In this document: in pieces, positions 8,722 through 30,919 of the stretch
Position numbering within the stretch: position 1 is the first letter of the stretch
Layout of the letters: every line of letters begins with the position of its first letter
Assembly (NCBI RefSeq): GCF_035953295.1
Contig: NZ_CP108370.1
Span: forward strand, 6,433,001 to 6,497,000
Length of the DNA stretch: 64,000 bases
Source: Streptomyces sp. NBC_01335
GTDB taxonomy: Bacteria > Actinomycetota > Actinomycetes > Streptomycetales > Streptomycetaceae
Direction of reading: 5' to 3'
Translations under genes and position numbers: made by a program
The notes under the pieces: model-generated
What the model saw: only the letters and a program-made list of their open reading frames with translations
Told to the model about the DNA's origin: nothing
The model's database searches: none

Positions 8722-9367
8722 CCGCGCCGGCCAGTTGCGGATCGTACTGATCGACGACCACGCGCTGCTGCGCGAGGTGGTGTGCGAGACGCTCAACCTG
8801 GAACCGGACATGGTCGTCATCGGCGTCGCTGCCAGCGGTGCCGCCGGCATCGCGCACTGTGAGATCAAACAGCCCGACGTCGTGCTGCTCGACGGGAACA
8901 TTTCTGACGAGTCGGTGACCGAAACAGTGCATGCCATCCGCTCCGCCTCGCCGAACGCGAGAACCCTGATCGTCAGCATGCCCGACGATCCGGCGCTGGT
9001 GCGCCAATTGCTCGACTGCGGCGTCCGGGGCTATCTGAACAAGTCGGCGAGCCGGAACGACCTGGTGTCCAGTATCCGCGCGGTGTGCGCGGACAACATC
9101 CGCATCGTGCTCCACGTATCCGTCGAGGCGCTGACGCACATCGCCACGACGGCGAACTGCCAAGACAAGCTCACCCGGCGGGAGATGGAAATCCTGACCC
9201 TGGTGAGCAAGGCCATGAGCAACCGGCAGATCTCGCGGCGACTGACCATCGCCGAGGGAACCGTGAAGCGCCACCTGGGCACCATCTTCACGAAGTTGGG
9301 CGCTCGCTCCCGGCTCGAAGCGGTCAACAAGGCGGTTTCCATCGGGCTCATCGCCCGCGCCGGGTGA
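8711..9367 (+). CDS. NarL/LuxR-family response regulator
   Basis: A 218-residue two-domain regulator. The receiver domain (residues 10-125) has the acidic pair in IVLIDDH, the phospho-acceptor Asp in VVLLDGN and the conserved Lys in GYLNKSAS. A LuxR-type helix-turn-helix follows (LTRREMEILTLVSKAMSNRQ and AEGTVKRHLGTIF). No histidine kinase gene is adjacent, so it is an orphan or is controlled without phosphorylation, as with several cluster-situated regulators. It lies directly before the SDR gene in the same orientation. Confidence 0.9.
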   Translation: MQPDRAGQLRIVLIDDHALLREVVCETLNLEPDMVVIGVAASGAAGIAHCEIKQPDVVLLDGNISDESVTETVHAIRSASPNARTLIVSMPDDPALVRQLLDCGVRGYLNKSASRNDLVSSIRAVCADNIRIVLHVSVEALTHIATTANCQDKLTRREMEILTLVSKAMSNRQISRRLTIAEGTVKRHLGTIFTKLGARSRLEAVNKAVSIGLIARAG

Positions 9368-9441
9368 AACGCCGGGAGAAATGCCGCCGGCTGACAAGGC
9401 GCAAGAACCGCAGGCGCAGATCAAGGGAAGGTACGCAGACT

Positions 9442-10191
9442 GTGGCAAGCTTAAAGGGCAAGACCGCGCTGGTGACGGGCGGTCGGACCGGTCTCGGCTT
9501 CGGCATCGCCACCGCGTTGGTGGAGCGGGGCGCGAACGTCGTGATCACTTCACGCAATGAGGACGAGCTGCGTAAGGCGGCCGCCGCACTCGGCGAGGAA
9601 CGGGCCCTCGCGGTCGCCGGTGACGCCCGCGACCCCGAGCACCAGCGGATCGCGGTGGAGACCGCCGTCGACCGGTTCGGATCCCTCGATCTGCTGGTCA
9701 ACAACGTCGGCGGTACGGAGCGGACCGCCCGCCGGTTGGTCGATGTCGATGGGGCGTCGTACCGGCGCACCGTCGAGATCAACCTGATGTCCGCCCTGAC
9801 CTGGGTCCAGACGGCCTGGCACGGCTGGCTCGGCGAGCACGGCGGCGCCATCGTCAACATCTCCTCCATCGCAGGCGAACTCGCCGTTCCCGACGGCACG
9901 GCCTACGGGACGGCCAAGGCGGCGCTGAACCACTTCACCCGGCAGATGGCGAACGAGCTCGCCCCCGCGGTCCGGGTGAACGGCGTCGCGTCCGGCACGG
10001 TCCTCACCGACTTCACCCGGGCGAACGTCGAGGGCAGGGAGGACAAGGTCATCGGCTCCATCCCGCTGAGGCGCCTCGGCGAACCCGCCGACGTGGGCGC
10101 CGCCGTGGCCTTCCTGCTGTCCGACGAGGCGTCCTGGATCACCGGACACACCCTGGTCGTCGACGGCGGCCGGCTCCTGCACAACAGGTAG
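9442..10191 (+). CDS. SDR-family ketoreductase (FabG-like)
   Basis: A 249-residue short-chain dehydrogenase/reductase. It has the NADP-binding TGGRTGLGFG, the NNVGG variant of the NNAG motif, a catalytic Ser in INISSIAG-type sequence and the YGTAKAALN catalytic Tyr/Lys. The GTG start at 9442 is preceded by AAGGGAAGG; the longer in-frame ORF from 9085 overlaps the regulator and is spurious. Codon 4 (9451-9453) is TTA, so expression is probably bldA-dependent. It is likely a polyketide ketoreductase for the type II product or an accessory reductase; which carbonyl is reduced is unknown. Confidence 0.9.
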   Translation: MASLKGKTALVTGGRTGLGFGIATALVERGANVVITSRNEDELRKAAAALGEERALAVAGDARDPEHQRIAVETAVDRFGSLDLLVNNVGGTERTARRLVDVDGASYRRTVEINLMSALTWVQTAWHGWLGEHGGAIVNISSIAGELAVPDGTAYGTAKAALNHFTRQMANELAPAVRVNGVASGTVLTDFTRANVEGREDKVIGSIPLRRLGEPADVGAAVAFLLSDEASWITGHTLVVDGGRLLHNR

Positions 10192-10207
10192 GACGACACC
10201 GGCGCGG

Positions 10208-10235
10208 TCGAGGATCGCCGCGAGGCGATCCTCGA
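10208..10235. terminator. Hairpin between convergent SDR and SARP genes
   Basis: TCGAGGATCGCC and its exact complement form a 12-bp stem with a 4-base loop in the short gap between the convergent reductase and activator genes. Confidence 0.75.
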
Positions 10236-10266
10236 TCCGTCCCCGTGGCCTTCCGCGCGGCGGTGA

Positions 10267-11079
10267 CTACCGGGTGAGCTGCTCCGCGAGGGGCCTCCCC
10301 GAGACCCCCCAGTCCGACCAGGAGTCGCGTCCGGCCAGCACCTCCTGATGGAGTTCCCGCAGCATCCCCGAGGGTTCGAGGCCGAGTTCGGCGGACAGCG
10401 TCCGGCGCAGATGCTGGTAGGCGACGAGCGATTCGTTCCGCCTGCCGCTGGAGGCCAACGCCTTGATCAGCTGCGCGTGGTACCACTCGTTGAGCGGGTC
10501 GGCCAGCACCATCGCCTTCAGCTCCCCGACCAGTTCCCGGTGCCGTCCCAGCATTGCGTCCGCCTGGATGCGCAGTTCGACGGTGTGCGCCCGCTGCTCC
10601 GTGAGATGGACGACGTGCGCCTGGATCGACGGGCCGGCGGTCACATCGGCGAGCGCCGGCCCCGACCAGAGATCGAGGGCCTGTCGCAGTAACCGCGCGG
10701 CCGCGGCCGGATCGCCGGCGGCGAGCGCGGTCCGCCCCTGCTTGGCCAGCCGGAGAAACGCTCCCAGGTCGAGCTGGTCCGGGTCCACCCGGAGCATATA
10801 GCCGGTGCCGCAGGTGGCGAGCACCTGCTCGACCGTACCCTCCGGCACCCACGGTTCGAACTGACGCCGCAGCTGGTAGATGTACGTCTGCGCGGTGGGG
10901 ACGGCACTCTTCGGCGGTTTGTCACCCCATAGTTCATCGATGATCGCGTCGAGCATGACGATGTTGTTCGAGCGCAGGAGCAGCTGCGCCAGCACCCGCC
11001 GCGCCATCGGCGCGGTCGGCGTGCAGTCGCCCAGGTCGTTGGTGACGGTTAGGCGGCCGAGTACTCGGAATCGCAACAC
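10267..11079 (-). CDS. SARP-family pathway activator
   Basis: A 270-residue AfsR/DnrI/RedD-type activator, the usual switch of Streptomyces antibiotic clusters. An N-terminal OmpR-like winged helix (about residues 1-95, FRVLGRLTV to YIYQLRRQFEPW) is followed by a bacterial transcriptional activation domain ending near GLEPSGMLRELHQEVL. The GTG at 11079 is chosen because GGAGG lies 9 bases upstream and the protein then begins at the conserved FRVLG; the in-frame ATG-type ORF start at 11178 adds 33 unrelated residues. It is divergent from the giant PKS gene, and plausible targets include the heptamer array near 6,850. Confidence 0.93.
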   Translation of the reverse strand: MLRFRVLGRLTVTNDLGDCTPTAPMARRVLAQLLLRSNNIVMLDAIIDELWGDKPPKSAVPTAQTYIYQLRRQFEPWVPEGTVEQVLATCGTGYMLRVDPDQLDLGAFLRLAKQGRTALAAGDPAAAARLLRQALDLWSGPALADVTAGPSIQAHVVHLTEQRAHTVELRIQADAMLGRHRELVGELKAMVLADPLNEWYHAQLIKALASSGRRNESLVAYQHLRRTLSAELGLEPSGMLRELHQEVLAGRDSWSDWGVSGRPLAEQLTR

Positions 11080-11300
11080 GGGCGAATGCCTCCACACAGT
11101 GATCGTCGGGTCGGGCCTCGATCCAGACTCTGCCGATCCCTTTGCCGGGCAGGCAATGCTGCGAGGCGAAGGTCCCACCCCGGTGACCGAGTCGGATCGT
11201 GTCCTCTACAACCTTCGTCGCATTGCCGGGACGAGAGGTTTGCGAGCGGCGGCACCGGCCGAGCCCACCCTTCCCGAGAGCAGAGTGAGATTCCGCTGTC

Positions 11301-24678
<13,378 letters not shown>

Positions 24679-24704
<26 letters not shown>

Positions 24705-25890
24705 GCGCGTCGTGGAACCGACAGGACGTGGCTATCTTCTGCTCGACGCGCATCCGGCCGGATGCTTCCGCAGCGTGGAGCTGATGCGGGCCGAGGTGCC
24801 GGTCCCGGAGAAGCCACCGGCGCGGCGGCCGACGGCGCTGGTCATCGGGTCGAGCTCGGGCTACGGTCTGGCGAGCACGATCGCCGGGCTGGTGCGGTAC
24901 GGCATCGACGGCGTGGGGATCGGCCTCGAACGGCCGGCCGGGCATCGCAGTGCGAGCGCCGGGTGGTACCGCACGGTCGCCACCGACGCGATCGCCCGCG
25001 AGCTCGGGGCGGACTTCTCGTTCCGCAACGCCGACGCCTTCGCCGACACCACGAAGACCGAGACGCTGGATCTGCTGGCCGAGCGGTTCGGCGGCGTGGA
25101 CTACCTGATCTACAGCGTCGCCGCGCCCCGGCGCACCGAACCGCGGAGCGGCACGACCTACCAGTCGGTGCTCAAGCCGCTCGGCGCGCCGCACACCACC
25201 CGGAACCTGGAGTTCGCCGACGACGGAGCCGCGCAGGTGCGGGAGGTCACCGTCGCCCCGGCGACCGAGGCCGAGGCCGCCGCGACCGTGGGGGTCATGG
25301 GCGGCGAGGACTGGTCCCGCTGGATCACGGCGCTGGCCGAGCGCGGGCTGCTACGGAGCGGCTTTCGCACGGTCGCCCTCACGTACATCGGCTCGCCGCT
25401 GACCTCGGCGATCTACCGCGGGGGCACGATCGGCGCCGCCAAGGCCGACCTGGAGTCCACCGCGCGCGCCCTGACCGAGCGGCTGGCCGCGGTGGACGGC
25501 CGCGCCTTCACCTCGGTGAACGGCGCCCTGGTCACCCAGGCGCTGACCGCCATCCCGGGCATCCCGCTCTACGTGAGTCTGCTCCGTGGCGTTCTCGGCG
25601 ACCGTTTCCCGTCCCCCGTGGCGCAGTCGCTCGACCTGTGGCACCAGCTCACCGCGCGCCGGCCCGACGTGGACGACTCCGGCCGCATCCGCCTCGATGG
25701 CTGGGAGCTGTCCGAGCCGGTCCAGGCGGCGGTGGCCGAACGCTGGCGGTCCATCACTCCCGCGACCGTCACCGCGCTGGCCGACACCGCGTGGTTCCGG
25801 GCCCAGTGCCGTGCCCTGTACGGCTTCGACGTCCCCGGCGTCGACTACACCGTCCCGGTCGAGACCGACGTGCCCTGGCCAGAGTCGTAG
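24679..25890 (+). CDS. fabV: FabV-type trans-2-enoyl-ACP/CoA reductase
   Basis: A 403-residue enoyl reductase of the FabV family, an SDR-related NADH enzyme of about 400 residues. Family hallmarks are [10 protein letters not shown] (nucleotide site), [41 protein letters not shown] and the catalytic Tyr246-x8-Lys255 in [11 protein letters not shown]. It overlaps the PKS end by 26 bases. The ATG at 24679 is six bases after GAGGAG and is preferred to those at 24676 and 24691. Because the PKS has no ER domain, it may reduce the enoyl intermediate in trans; alternatively it may protect fatty acid synthesis from an inhibitory product, since FabV enzymes are known to tolerate FabI inhibitors. Both roles are inferences. 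Confidence 0.9.
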
Positions 25891-25921
25891 ACATCGGAGT
25901 CCACCCATGGGCATGTTGCTT

Positions 25922-25959
25922 CTCCTCGGCTGACCACCGCACGGCGGTCAGCCGAGGAG
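25922..25959. terminator. Bidirectional hairpin terminator
   Basis: CTCCTCGGCTGACC and its exact complement form a 14-bp stem between the convergent enoyl reductase and NmrA-like genes. It closes the PKS/FabV transcript. Confidence 0.8.
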
Positions 25960-25965
25960 GACGGC

Positions 25966-26805
25966 TCAGCGGAAGTCGTCGGCGTGGTCGGCGGCCCACT
26001 GCGCGAACGTGTGCGCGGGCCTGCCGGTGATCCTGTCGACGATGACCGAGACCGGGGCCGGAACGCCGTCGGCGGCGGCCCACATGCGCAGTAGCGCTTC
26101 GGCCACATTCGACGGCGCCTTCTCGGCGAATTCCTCCCGCGCCTGCTCGACAGAGACCGTCTCCACCCGGATCGGGCGCCCGAGGGCCTCACCGATGTGC
26201 TCCACCTGGCGCCGCAGCGTCAGCGACTCGGATCCGTGGACGGTGTACGCCTGATGGGAGTGACCGGGCTCGGTCAGAGCGGTCACGGCGAGCGCGGCCA
26301 TGTCCTTCTCATGGACGGGTGCGTTCTGCGCTTCCGGGTACGGAAGGCGCACGACGCCCTCCCCGCGGATCGATTCCCCCCACCACCAACGGGCGTTGGT
26401 GGCGAACATGCCCGGCCTGATGAACGTCCAGTCCAGCCCCGACCGCTCGATGGCCAGCTCGACCGTCCGGTGCATCCGGGCTATCGGGTTCTGTTCGGAG
26501 GTGGCCATCACGACCGACACCGACGACAGCAGGACCACCTGCCGGACGCCGGCGGACTGCGCCGCCGCCACGAAGGCCTCGATCTCCTCCGGTTTGGCGT
26601 ACAGGAACACCTTGTCGGCACCTGCCAGCACCGCGGGCAGGGTCTCGGGGCGCTCCAGGTCGGCCTGGACGACCTCCAGCGTGGACGGGAAGCCGCCCGC
26701 TTCCGGGTTTCTGCTGGTGCCCCTGACCTTCTCGCCGACGGCCAGCAGGCTGGCAGCGACATTGCGGCCGACGTTTCCACGTGCGCCGAAGACAACGGTA
26801 ACCAA
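25966..26805 (-). CDS. NmrA-like NAD(P)-binding protein
   Basis: A 279-residue atypical SDR of the NmrA/SDR_a5 type. It begins with the nucleotide-binding motif VVFGARGNVGRNV and continues with QVVLLSSVSVV, WTFIRPGMFATNA and PVHEKDMAALA, which mark the family. Members are reductases, isomerases or redox sensors. The start is TTG at 26805, eight bases after GGAGG, with no nearer ATG or GTG. It is divergent from the ABC exporter genes. A tailoring role in the pathway is possible but unproven; a housekeeping reductase is also possible. Confidence 0.82.
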   Translation of the reverse strand: MVTVVFGARGNVGRNVAASLLAVGEKVRGTSRNPEAGGFPSTLEVVQADLERPETLPAVLAGADKVFLYAKPEEIEAFVAAAQSAGVRQVVLLSSVSVVMATSEQNPIARMHRTVELAIERSGLDWTFIRPGMFATNARWWWGESIRGEGVVRLPYPEAQNAPVHEKDMAALAVTALTEPGHSHQAYTVHGSESLTLRRQVEHIGEALGRPIRVETVSVEQAREEFAEKAPSNVAEALLRMWAAADGVPAPVSVIVDRITGRPAHTFAQWAADHADDFR

Positions 26806-26965
26806 TGATCCGACCTCCGCGTGGTTGATGGTGCGGGTGGAGCATGCATCGACCGTTCAGGTCTGCGAGCCGACTGGAAGGGCACGTTCCGTGACCTCGG
26901 GGTCCGCTCGTCGGCCTCCACCCGGCGACCGAGGCTCGCACGGGTCGCCGAAAAAAACAAACTGC

Positions 26966-26976
26966 GTACGTCGTAC
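26966..26976. promoter_or_regulatory. Palindromic operator-like site before exporter
   Basis: GTACG-T-CGTAC is a perfect 5-1-5 palindrome in an unusually A/T-rich pocket of the divergent region. It lies just upstream of TATCCT (26987-26992), which could be a -10 element. The layout fits repressor control of the exporter, but no repressor gene is next to it. Confidence 0.35.
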
Positions 26977-27108
26977 CTTCTTTTGCTATCCTGCATTCGT
27001 GGGGCCCACACGTGGACCGTCGAACATGCCTTGCTCCATGTGTAGTTGATGCTGCCTTGAGCAGGCCGAGTGGGTCGCCCGCGAGGGCGTGCACAGAGGG
27101 GAATTCAG

Positions 27109-28902
27109 GTGAACAAGACGTATCCGCCGCCAAGCGCGGCGATCGACCCCGACCCGAGCAGGTCCTGGTTACGGCGAGCGTGGCCGCTGGTCCGGGCACA
27201 CCGGTGGATGTTCAGCGCGGCCCTGGTGATGTCCGGGGCCAGCATGCTGGTGGCCGTACAGGTGCCGAGGCTGATCCAGGACGCGGTGGACAACTCGATC
27301 GTGTCGGACAGGGTGTCGCTGTCGCACTACATGTGGTGGCTGGTCGGGATGACGGTGATCATGCTGGTCGTCGGCTACCTGTCCAAGCAACTGCTCTTCC
27401 GTGCCGCGGCCAGGGTCGAGTACGACCTGCGCAACATCGTGTACGAGCACCTGACCGCCATGTCGTTCCCGTTCTACGACCGGATGCAGAGCGGGCAGCT
27501 CATCTCCCGTGCCAACTCCGACATCCGCGCGGTGCAGATGTATCTGGCGTTCGCGCCGTACCTGCTGGTGCAGTCCGGTATCTCGCTGGTGTCGTTCGCG
27601 TACATGCTGGCGATCGACGTGCCGCTGGCCATCCTGGCCATGCTGCCGATGCCGCTGATGTTCGTGGCCAGCCGGCGCATGCAACGGTCCCTGTTCCCGG
27701 TGTCCTGGCTGATCCAGGCCCGGCTGGCCGATGTCGCGACCGTGGTGGACGAGAACGTCAACGGCGTGCGCGTGGTCAAGTCGTTCGCGGCCGAGCGGAG
27801 CCAGCTCGCCTCGCTGCAGAAGGCCGCGACGAGCGTCGCCTGGGCGAACGTGAAGGACGCCGATCTGCGCGCGCGGTGGACGCCCCTGGTGCAGAACCTG
27901 CCCCGCGTCGGCATGGCGATCGTGCTGCTGTACGGCGGATACCTGGTCATTCACGGCGAGCTGGGCGTCGGCGCGATCCTGGCCTTCAACGCCTATCTCA
28001 TGATGCTCCAGGTTCCGTTCCAGGTGATCGGCAACCTGATCATGCTGGGGCAGCGGTCGTCGGCCGCGGCCAGGCGGCTGTACGAGGTGCTGGACGAGAA
28101 GCCGGAGATCGCGGACGCCCCCGACGCGCGGGAGATCACCGGGTTGCGCGGTGACGTCCGGTTCGACGATGTCACCTTCGGCTACGGCGACGGCCTCGAC
28201 GTGCTGAAGGGGTTCTCGCTGCGGCTCCGCCCCGGCGAGACCGTGGCGCTGGTCGGCCGGACCGGCACCGGAAAGTCCACCGCGGCCAGACTGTTGCCGC
28301 GTTTCTACGACGTGCGCGCCGGCTCCGTCAGCGTGGACGGGCACGATGTGCGGGACCTGACCCTGCACAGCCTACGGGACGCCGTCGGCGTCGTACTGGA
28401 CGAGCCGTTCCTGTTCTCGGCGTCGGTCCGCGACAACATCGCCTACGGGCGGCCGGACGCGGACATCACCGACATCGAGCGGGTGGCCCGGCTGGCCGGG
28501 GCCCACGAGTTCATCACCGAACTGTCCGAGGGCTACGACACCGTCATCGGCGAACGCGGCTACACGCTGTCCGGCGGGCAGCGGCAGCGCATCGCGATCG
28601 CCCGGACGCTGCTGGTGAATCCGCCGGTGCTGGTGCTCGACGACGCCACCAGCGCCATCGACGTCCAGGTGGAGCAGGAGATCCACGCCGGGCTGCGGTC
28701 TCTTTTCGCCGGCCGGACGACGCTGATCGTCGCGCACCGGCTGTCCACGATCAGCCTGGCCGACCGCGTGGTGCTGCTGGACGGCGGCCGGATCGTCGCG
28801 GACGGCACGCACAAGGAGCTGCTCGCGAGCACGCCGCTGTACGCGGAAGTGCTGGCGCAGGCGGACGAGAGCATCGAGGAAATGGGGAGTGTGGGCCGAT
28901 GA
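27109..28902 (+). CDS. ABC exporter half-transporter, subunit 1
   Basis: A 597-residue fused membrane/ATPase protein of the multidrug/lipid exporter class. Six transmembrane helices occupy roughly residues 20-320. The ATPase has Walker A GRTGTGKST, signature LSGGQ, Walker B VLVLDDATSAID and the switch His in VAHRLST. The base after Walker B is Asp (LDD) rather than the catalytic Glu, so this subunit probably forms the degenerate site of a heterodimer with the next gene. GTG at 27109 follows AGAGGGG by eight bases. It is likely the product exporter and self-protection pump of the cluster. Confidence 0.92.
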   Translation: MNKTYPPPSAAIDPDPSRSWLRRAWPLVRAHRWMFSAALVMSGASMLVAVQVPRLIQDAVDNSIVSDRVSLSHYMWWLVGMTVIMLVVGYLSKQLLFRAAARVEYDLRNIVYEHLTAMSFPFYDRMQSGQLISRANSDIRAVQMYLAFAPYLLVQSGISLVSFAYMLAIDVPLAILAMLPMPLMFVASRRMQRSLFPVSWLIQARLADVATVVDENVNGVRVVKSFAAERSQLASLQKAATSVAWANVKDADLRARWTPLVQNLPRVGMAIVLLYGGYLVIHGELGVGAILAFNAYLMMLQVPFQVIGNLIMLGQRSSAAARRLYEVLDEKPEIADAPDAREITGLRGDVRFDDVTFGYGDGLDVLKGFSLRLRPGETVALVGRTGTGKSTAARLLPRFYDVRAGSVSVDGHDVRDLTLHSLRDAVGVVLDEPFLFSASVRDNIAYGRPDADITDIERVARLAGAHEFITELSEGYDTVIGERGYTLSGGQRQRIAIARTLLVNPPVLVLDDATSAIDVQVEQEIHAGLRSLFAGRTTLIVAHRLSTISLADRVVLLDGGRIVADGTHKELLASTPLYAEVLAQADESIEEMGSVGR

Positions 28903-30815
28903 CGTCTCCCACGGGAGGTGGCGCCGCGTTCAACGGAGGCGGCAAGGCCACCGCGCCAGGTCTGCCCTTCGCCGGAGTGCCGCCGGAGATGCAGGCGAGC
29001 GTCGACACGTTGCTGAAGACCGAGCCGGAACATCCCGAGCCCGAGGTCGTGTTCGAGCACGCCCGGCCCGATCCCGACGGCGCCGAGCTGAGTCTGCGGC
29101 GGCTGATCCGCCCGTACTGGCCGATCGTGCTGCTGGCCGGCGTGTTCGTGGCCCTGGAGGCGCTGACGCTCCAGGCCGGTCCGAAGCTGACCCAGATCGG
29201 CATCGACGACGGCATCACGGCGAAGGACTCCGGCACACTGGTGCTGGTCGCGATCCTGTACCTGGTCAGTCTGGTGGTCACCGGTGCCGCGCAGGCCGCG
29301 CGGGTCAAGGTGACCGGGCGGATCGCCGCGTGGGTGATGAACGACCTGCGGGTACGGGTCTTCACCCAGTTGCAGCGGCTCTCGCTGAACTTCTACACCG
29401 GCGAGAAGTCCGGCGTGATCATGACCCGGATGACGAGCGACATCGAGAACCTCCAGGCGTTGCTGCAGGACGGTCTGGCACAGTTCGCCGTCCAGGGCCT
29501 GACCATGGTCGTTGTCACGGTGGTGCTGTTCACCTTCGACGTGCGGCTGGCGCTGATCACCGTCGTACTGGTCGTGCCCGTCCTGACCGCGCTGTCCGTG
29601 TGGTTCCACCGGGCGTCCGGCAAGGGCTACGTGCGGGTGCGGGACACCATCGCCGCCGTCATCGCCGATCTCTCCGAGAGCCTGCAGGGAGTGCGCATCG
29701 TCACGGCGCACAACCGGCAGCGGCACAACATCGAGCAACACCGACAGGTCACGGGCACGTACTACGACGCCAATGTCCGCACCGGACGGATCAACTCGAT
29801 CTACACGCCGAGCACCCAGGTCATCGGTGTCGCGGGGCAGCTCGCGCTGCTGGCCATCGGAGCCGGCATGGTCGCCGACGGGGAGCTGACCATCGGCGAG
29901 CTGGTGGCGTTCCTGCTCTCCCTGGGCGCCTTCTTCCAGCCCATCCAGCAACTGGTGCAGCTCTACAACACGTACCAGCAGGGGCAGTCGTCGATCGTGA
30001 AGCTCAGGGAGCTCCTGAGCACGCGGGCGGAGGTCGAGGAGGCTCCCGGAGCCGTCGACCTGCCGAACGTCGAGGGCGAGATCGTCTTCGAGGACGTCAC
30101 GTTCGGCTATGTTCCCGACCGGCCGGTGATCTCCGAGGTGTCGCTGGACATCCGGGCCGGTGAGACCGTGGCGTTCGTCGGCCCCACCGGTGCCGGCAAG
30201 TCCACCCTCGCCAAACTGGTCACCCGGTTCTACGACCCGACGTCCGGCCGGATCCTCATCGACGGGCGCGACCTCCGGGACGTGCGGATAGAGTCCCTCC
30301 GCCGGCAGATCGGCGTCGTTCCGCAGGAACCCTTCCTGTTCGCCGGGCCGCTCCGGGACAACATCCGTTTCGCCGTCCCGGACGCCTCCGACGACCGGGT
30401 CCGGGAGGCGCTGCGGGTGGTCGGCCTGGTCGACGTGGTCGAGCGGCTGCCCGACGGCCTCGACACCGTCGTCCAGGAGCGGGGCCAGTCGCTGTCCTCC
30501 GGCGAACGGCAACTCGTCGCCCTGGCACGGGCCTTCCTGGCCCAGCCCCGGGTGCTGGTCCTGGACGAGGCCACGTCCAACCTGGACCTCCAGTCCGAGA
30601 CCAAGATCGAGGAGGCTCTGGACGTGCTGCTGGAGGGCCGCACCGCGATCCTGATCGCACACCGGCTCTCCACCGCGATGAAGGCCGACCGCATCGTCGT
30701 CGTCGACGAGGGCCGCATCGTCGAGGTCGGTGCGCACGACCAGCTCCTCGCCGCCGACGGCAAGTACACCCAGATGTACGCCGTCTGGACCAATCAGGCC
30801 GCCGAGGCCCACTGA
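28899..30815 (+). CDS. ABC exporter half-transporter, subunit 2
   Basis: A 638-residue partner half-transporter, overlapping the previous stop in ATGA. A ~65-residue cytosolic extension precedes six membrane helices. The ATPase has Walker A GPTGAGKST, Walker B VLVLDEATSNLD with the catalytic Glu, and H-loop IAHRLST. Its signature is LSSGERQ, a deviation from LSGGQ. With subunit 1 carrying a canonical signature but no catalytic Glu, the pair fits an asymmetric heterodimeric exporter with one active composite site. It is the last gene of the cluster before a terminator and an IS. Confidence 0.92.
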   Translation: MTSPTGGGAAFNGGGKATAPGLPFAGVPPEMQASVDTLLKTEPEHPEPEVVFEHARPDPDGAELSLRRLIRPYWPIVLLAGVFVALEALTLQAGPKLTQIGIDDGITAKDSGTLVLVAILYLVSLVVTGAAQAARVKVTGRIAAWVMNDLRVRVFTQLQRLSLNFYTGEKSGVIMTRMTSDIENLQALLQDGLAQFAVQGLTMVVVTVVLFTFDVRLALITVVLVVPVLTALSVWFHRASGKGYVRVRDTIAAVIADLSESLQGVRIVTAHNRQRHNIEQHRQVTGTYYDANVRTGRINSIYTPSTQVIGVAGQLALLAIGAGMVADGELTIGELVAFLLSLGAFFQPIQQLVQLYNTYQQGQSSIVKLRELLSTRAEVEEAPGAVDLPNVEGEIVFEDVTFGYVPDRPVISEVSLDIRAGETVAFVGPTGAGKSTLAKLVTRFYDPTSGRILIDGRDLRDVRIESLRRQIGVVPQEPFLFAGPLRDNIRFAVPDASDDRVREALRVVGLVDVVERLPDGLDTVVQERGQSLSSGERQLVALARAFLAQPRVLVLDEATSNLDLQSETKIEEALDVLLEGRTAILIAHRLSTAMKADRIVVVDEGRIVEVGAHDQLLAADGKYTQMYAVWTNQAAEAH

Positions 30816-30820
30816 GGAAC

Positions 30821-30859
30821 CTCGCGAATCCCGCTCCCGGCCGCGGAGCGGGTCGCGAG
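30821..30859 (+). terminator. Hairpin terminator after exporter operon
   Basis: CTCGCGA...CCCGCTCC pairs with GGAGCGGGTCGCGAG with a two-base bulge, starting five bases after the exporter stop codon. Confidence 0.7.
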
Positions 30860-30919
30860 CGTCCGGGCTACGGGAACGAAGACATGCGAAATGACCCATC
30901 AGGTCCCGACACTTCCGTT

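Noticed and set aside
11080..11300. SARP operator in the SARP/PKS divergent region
   Set aside because: TGCCG repeats are 12 rather than 11 bases apart and do not form a consistent heptamer series.
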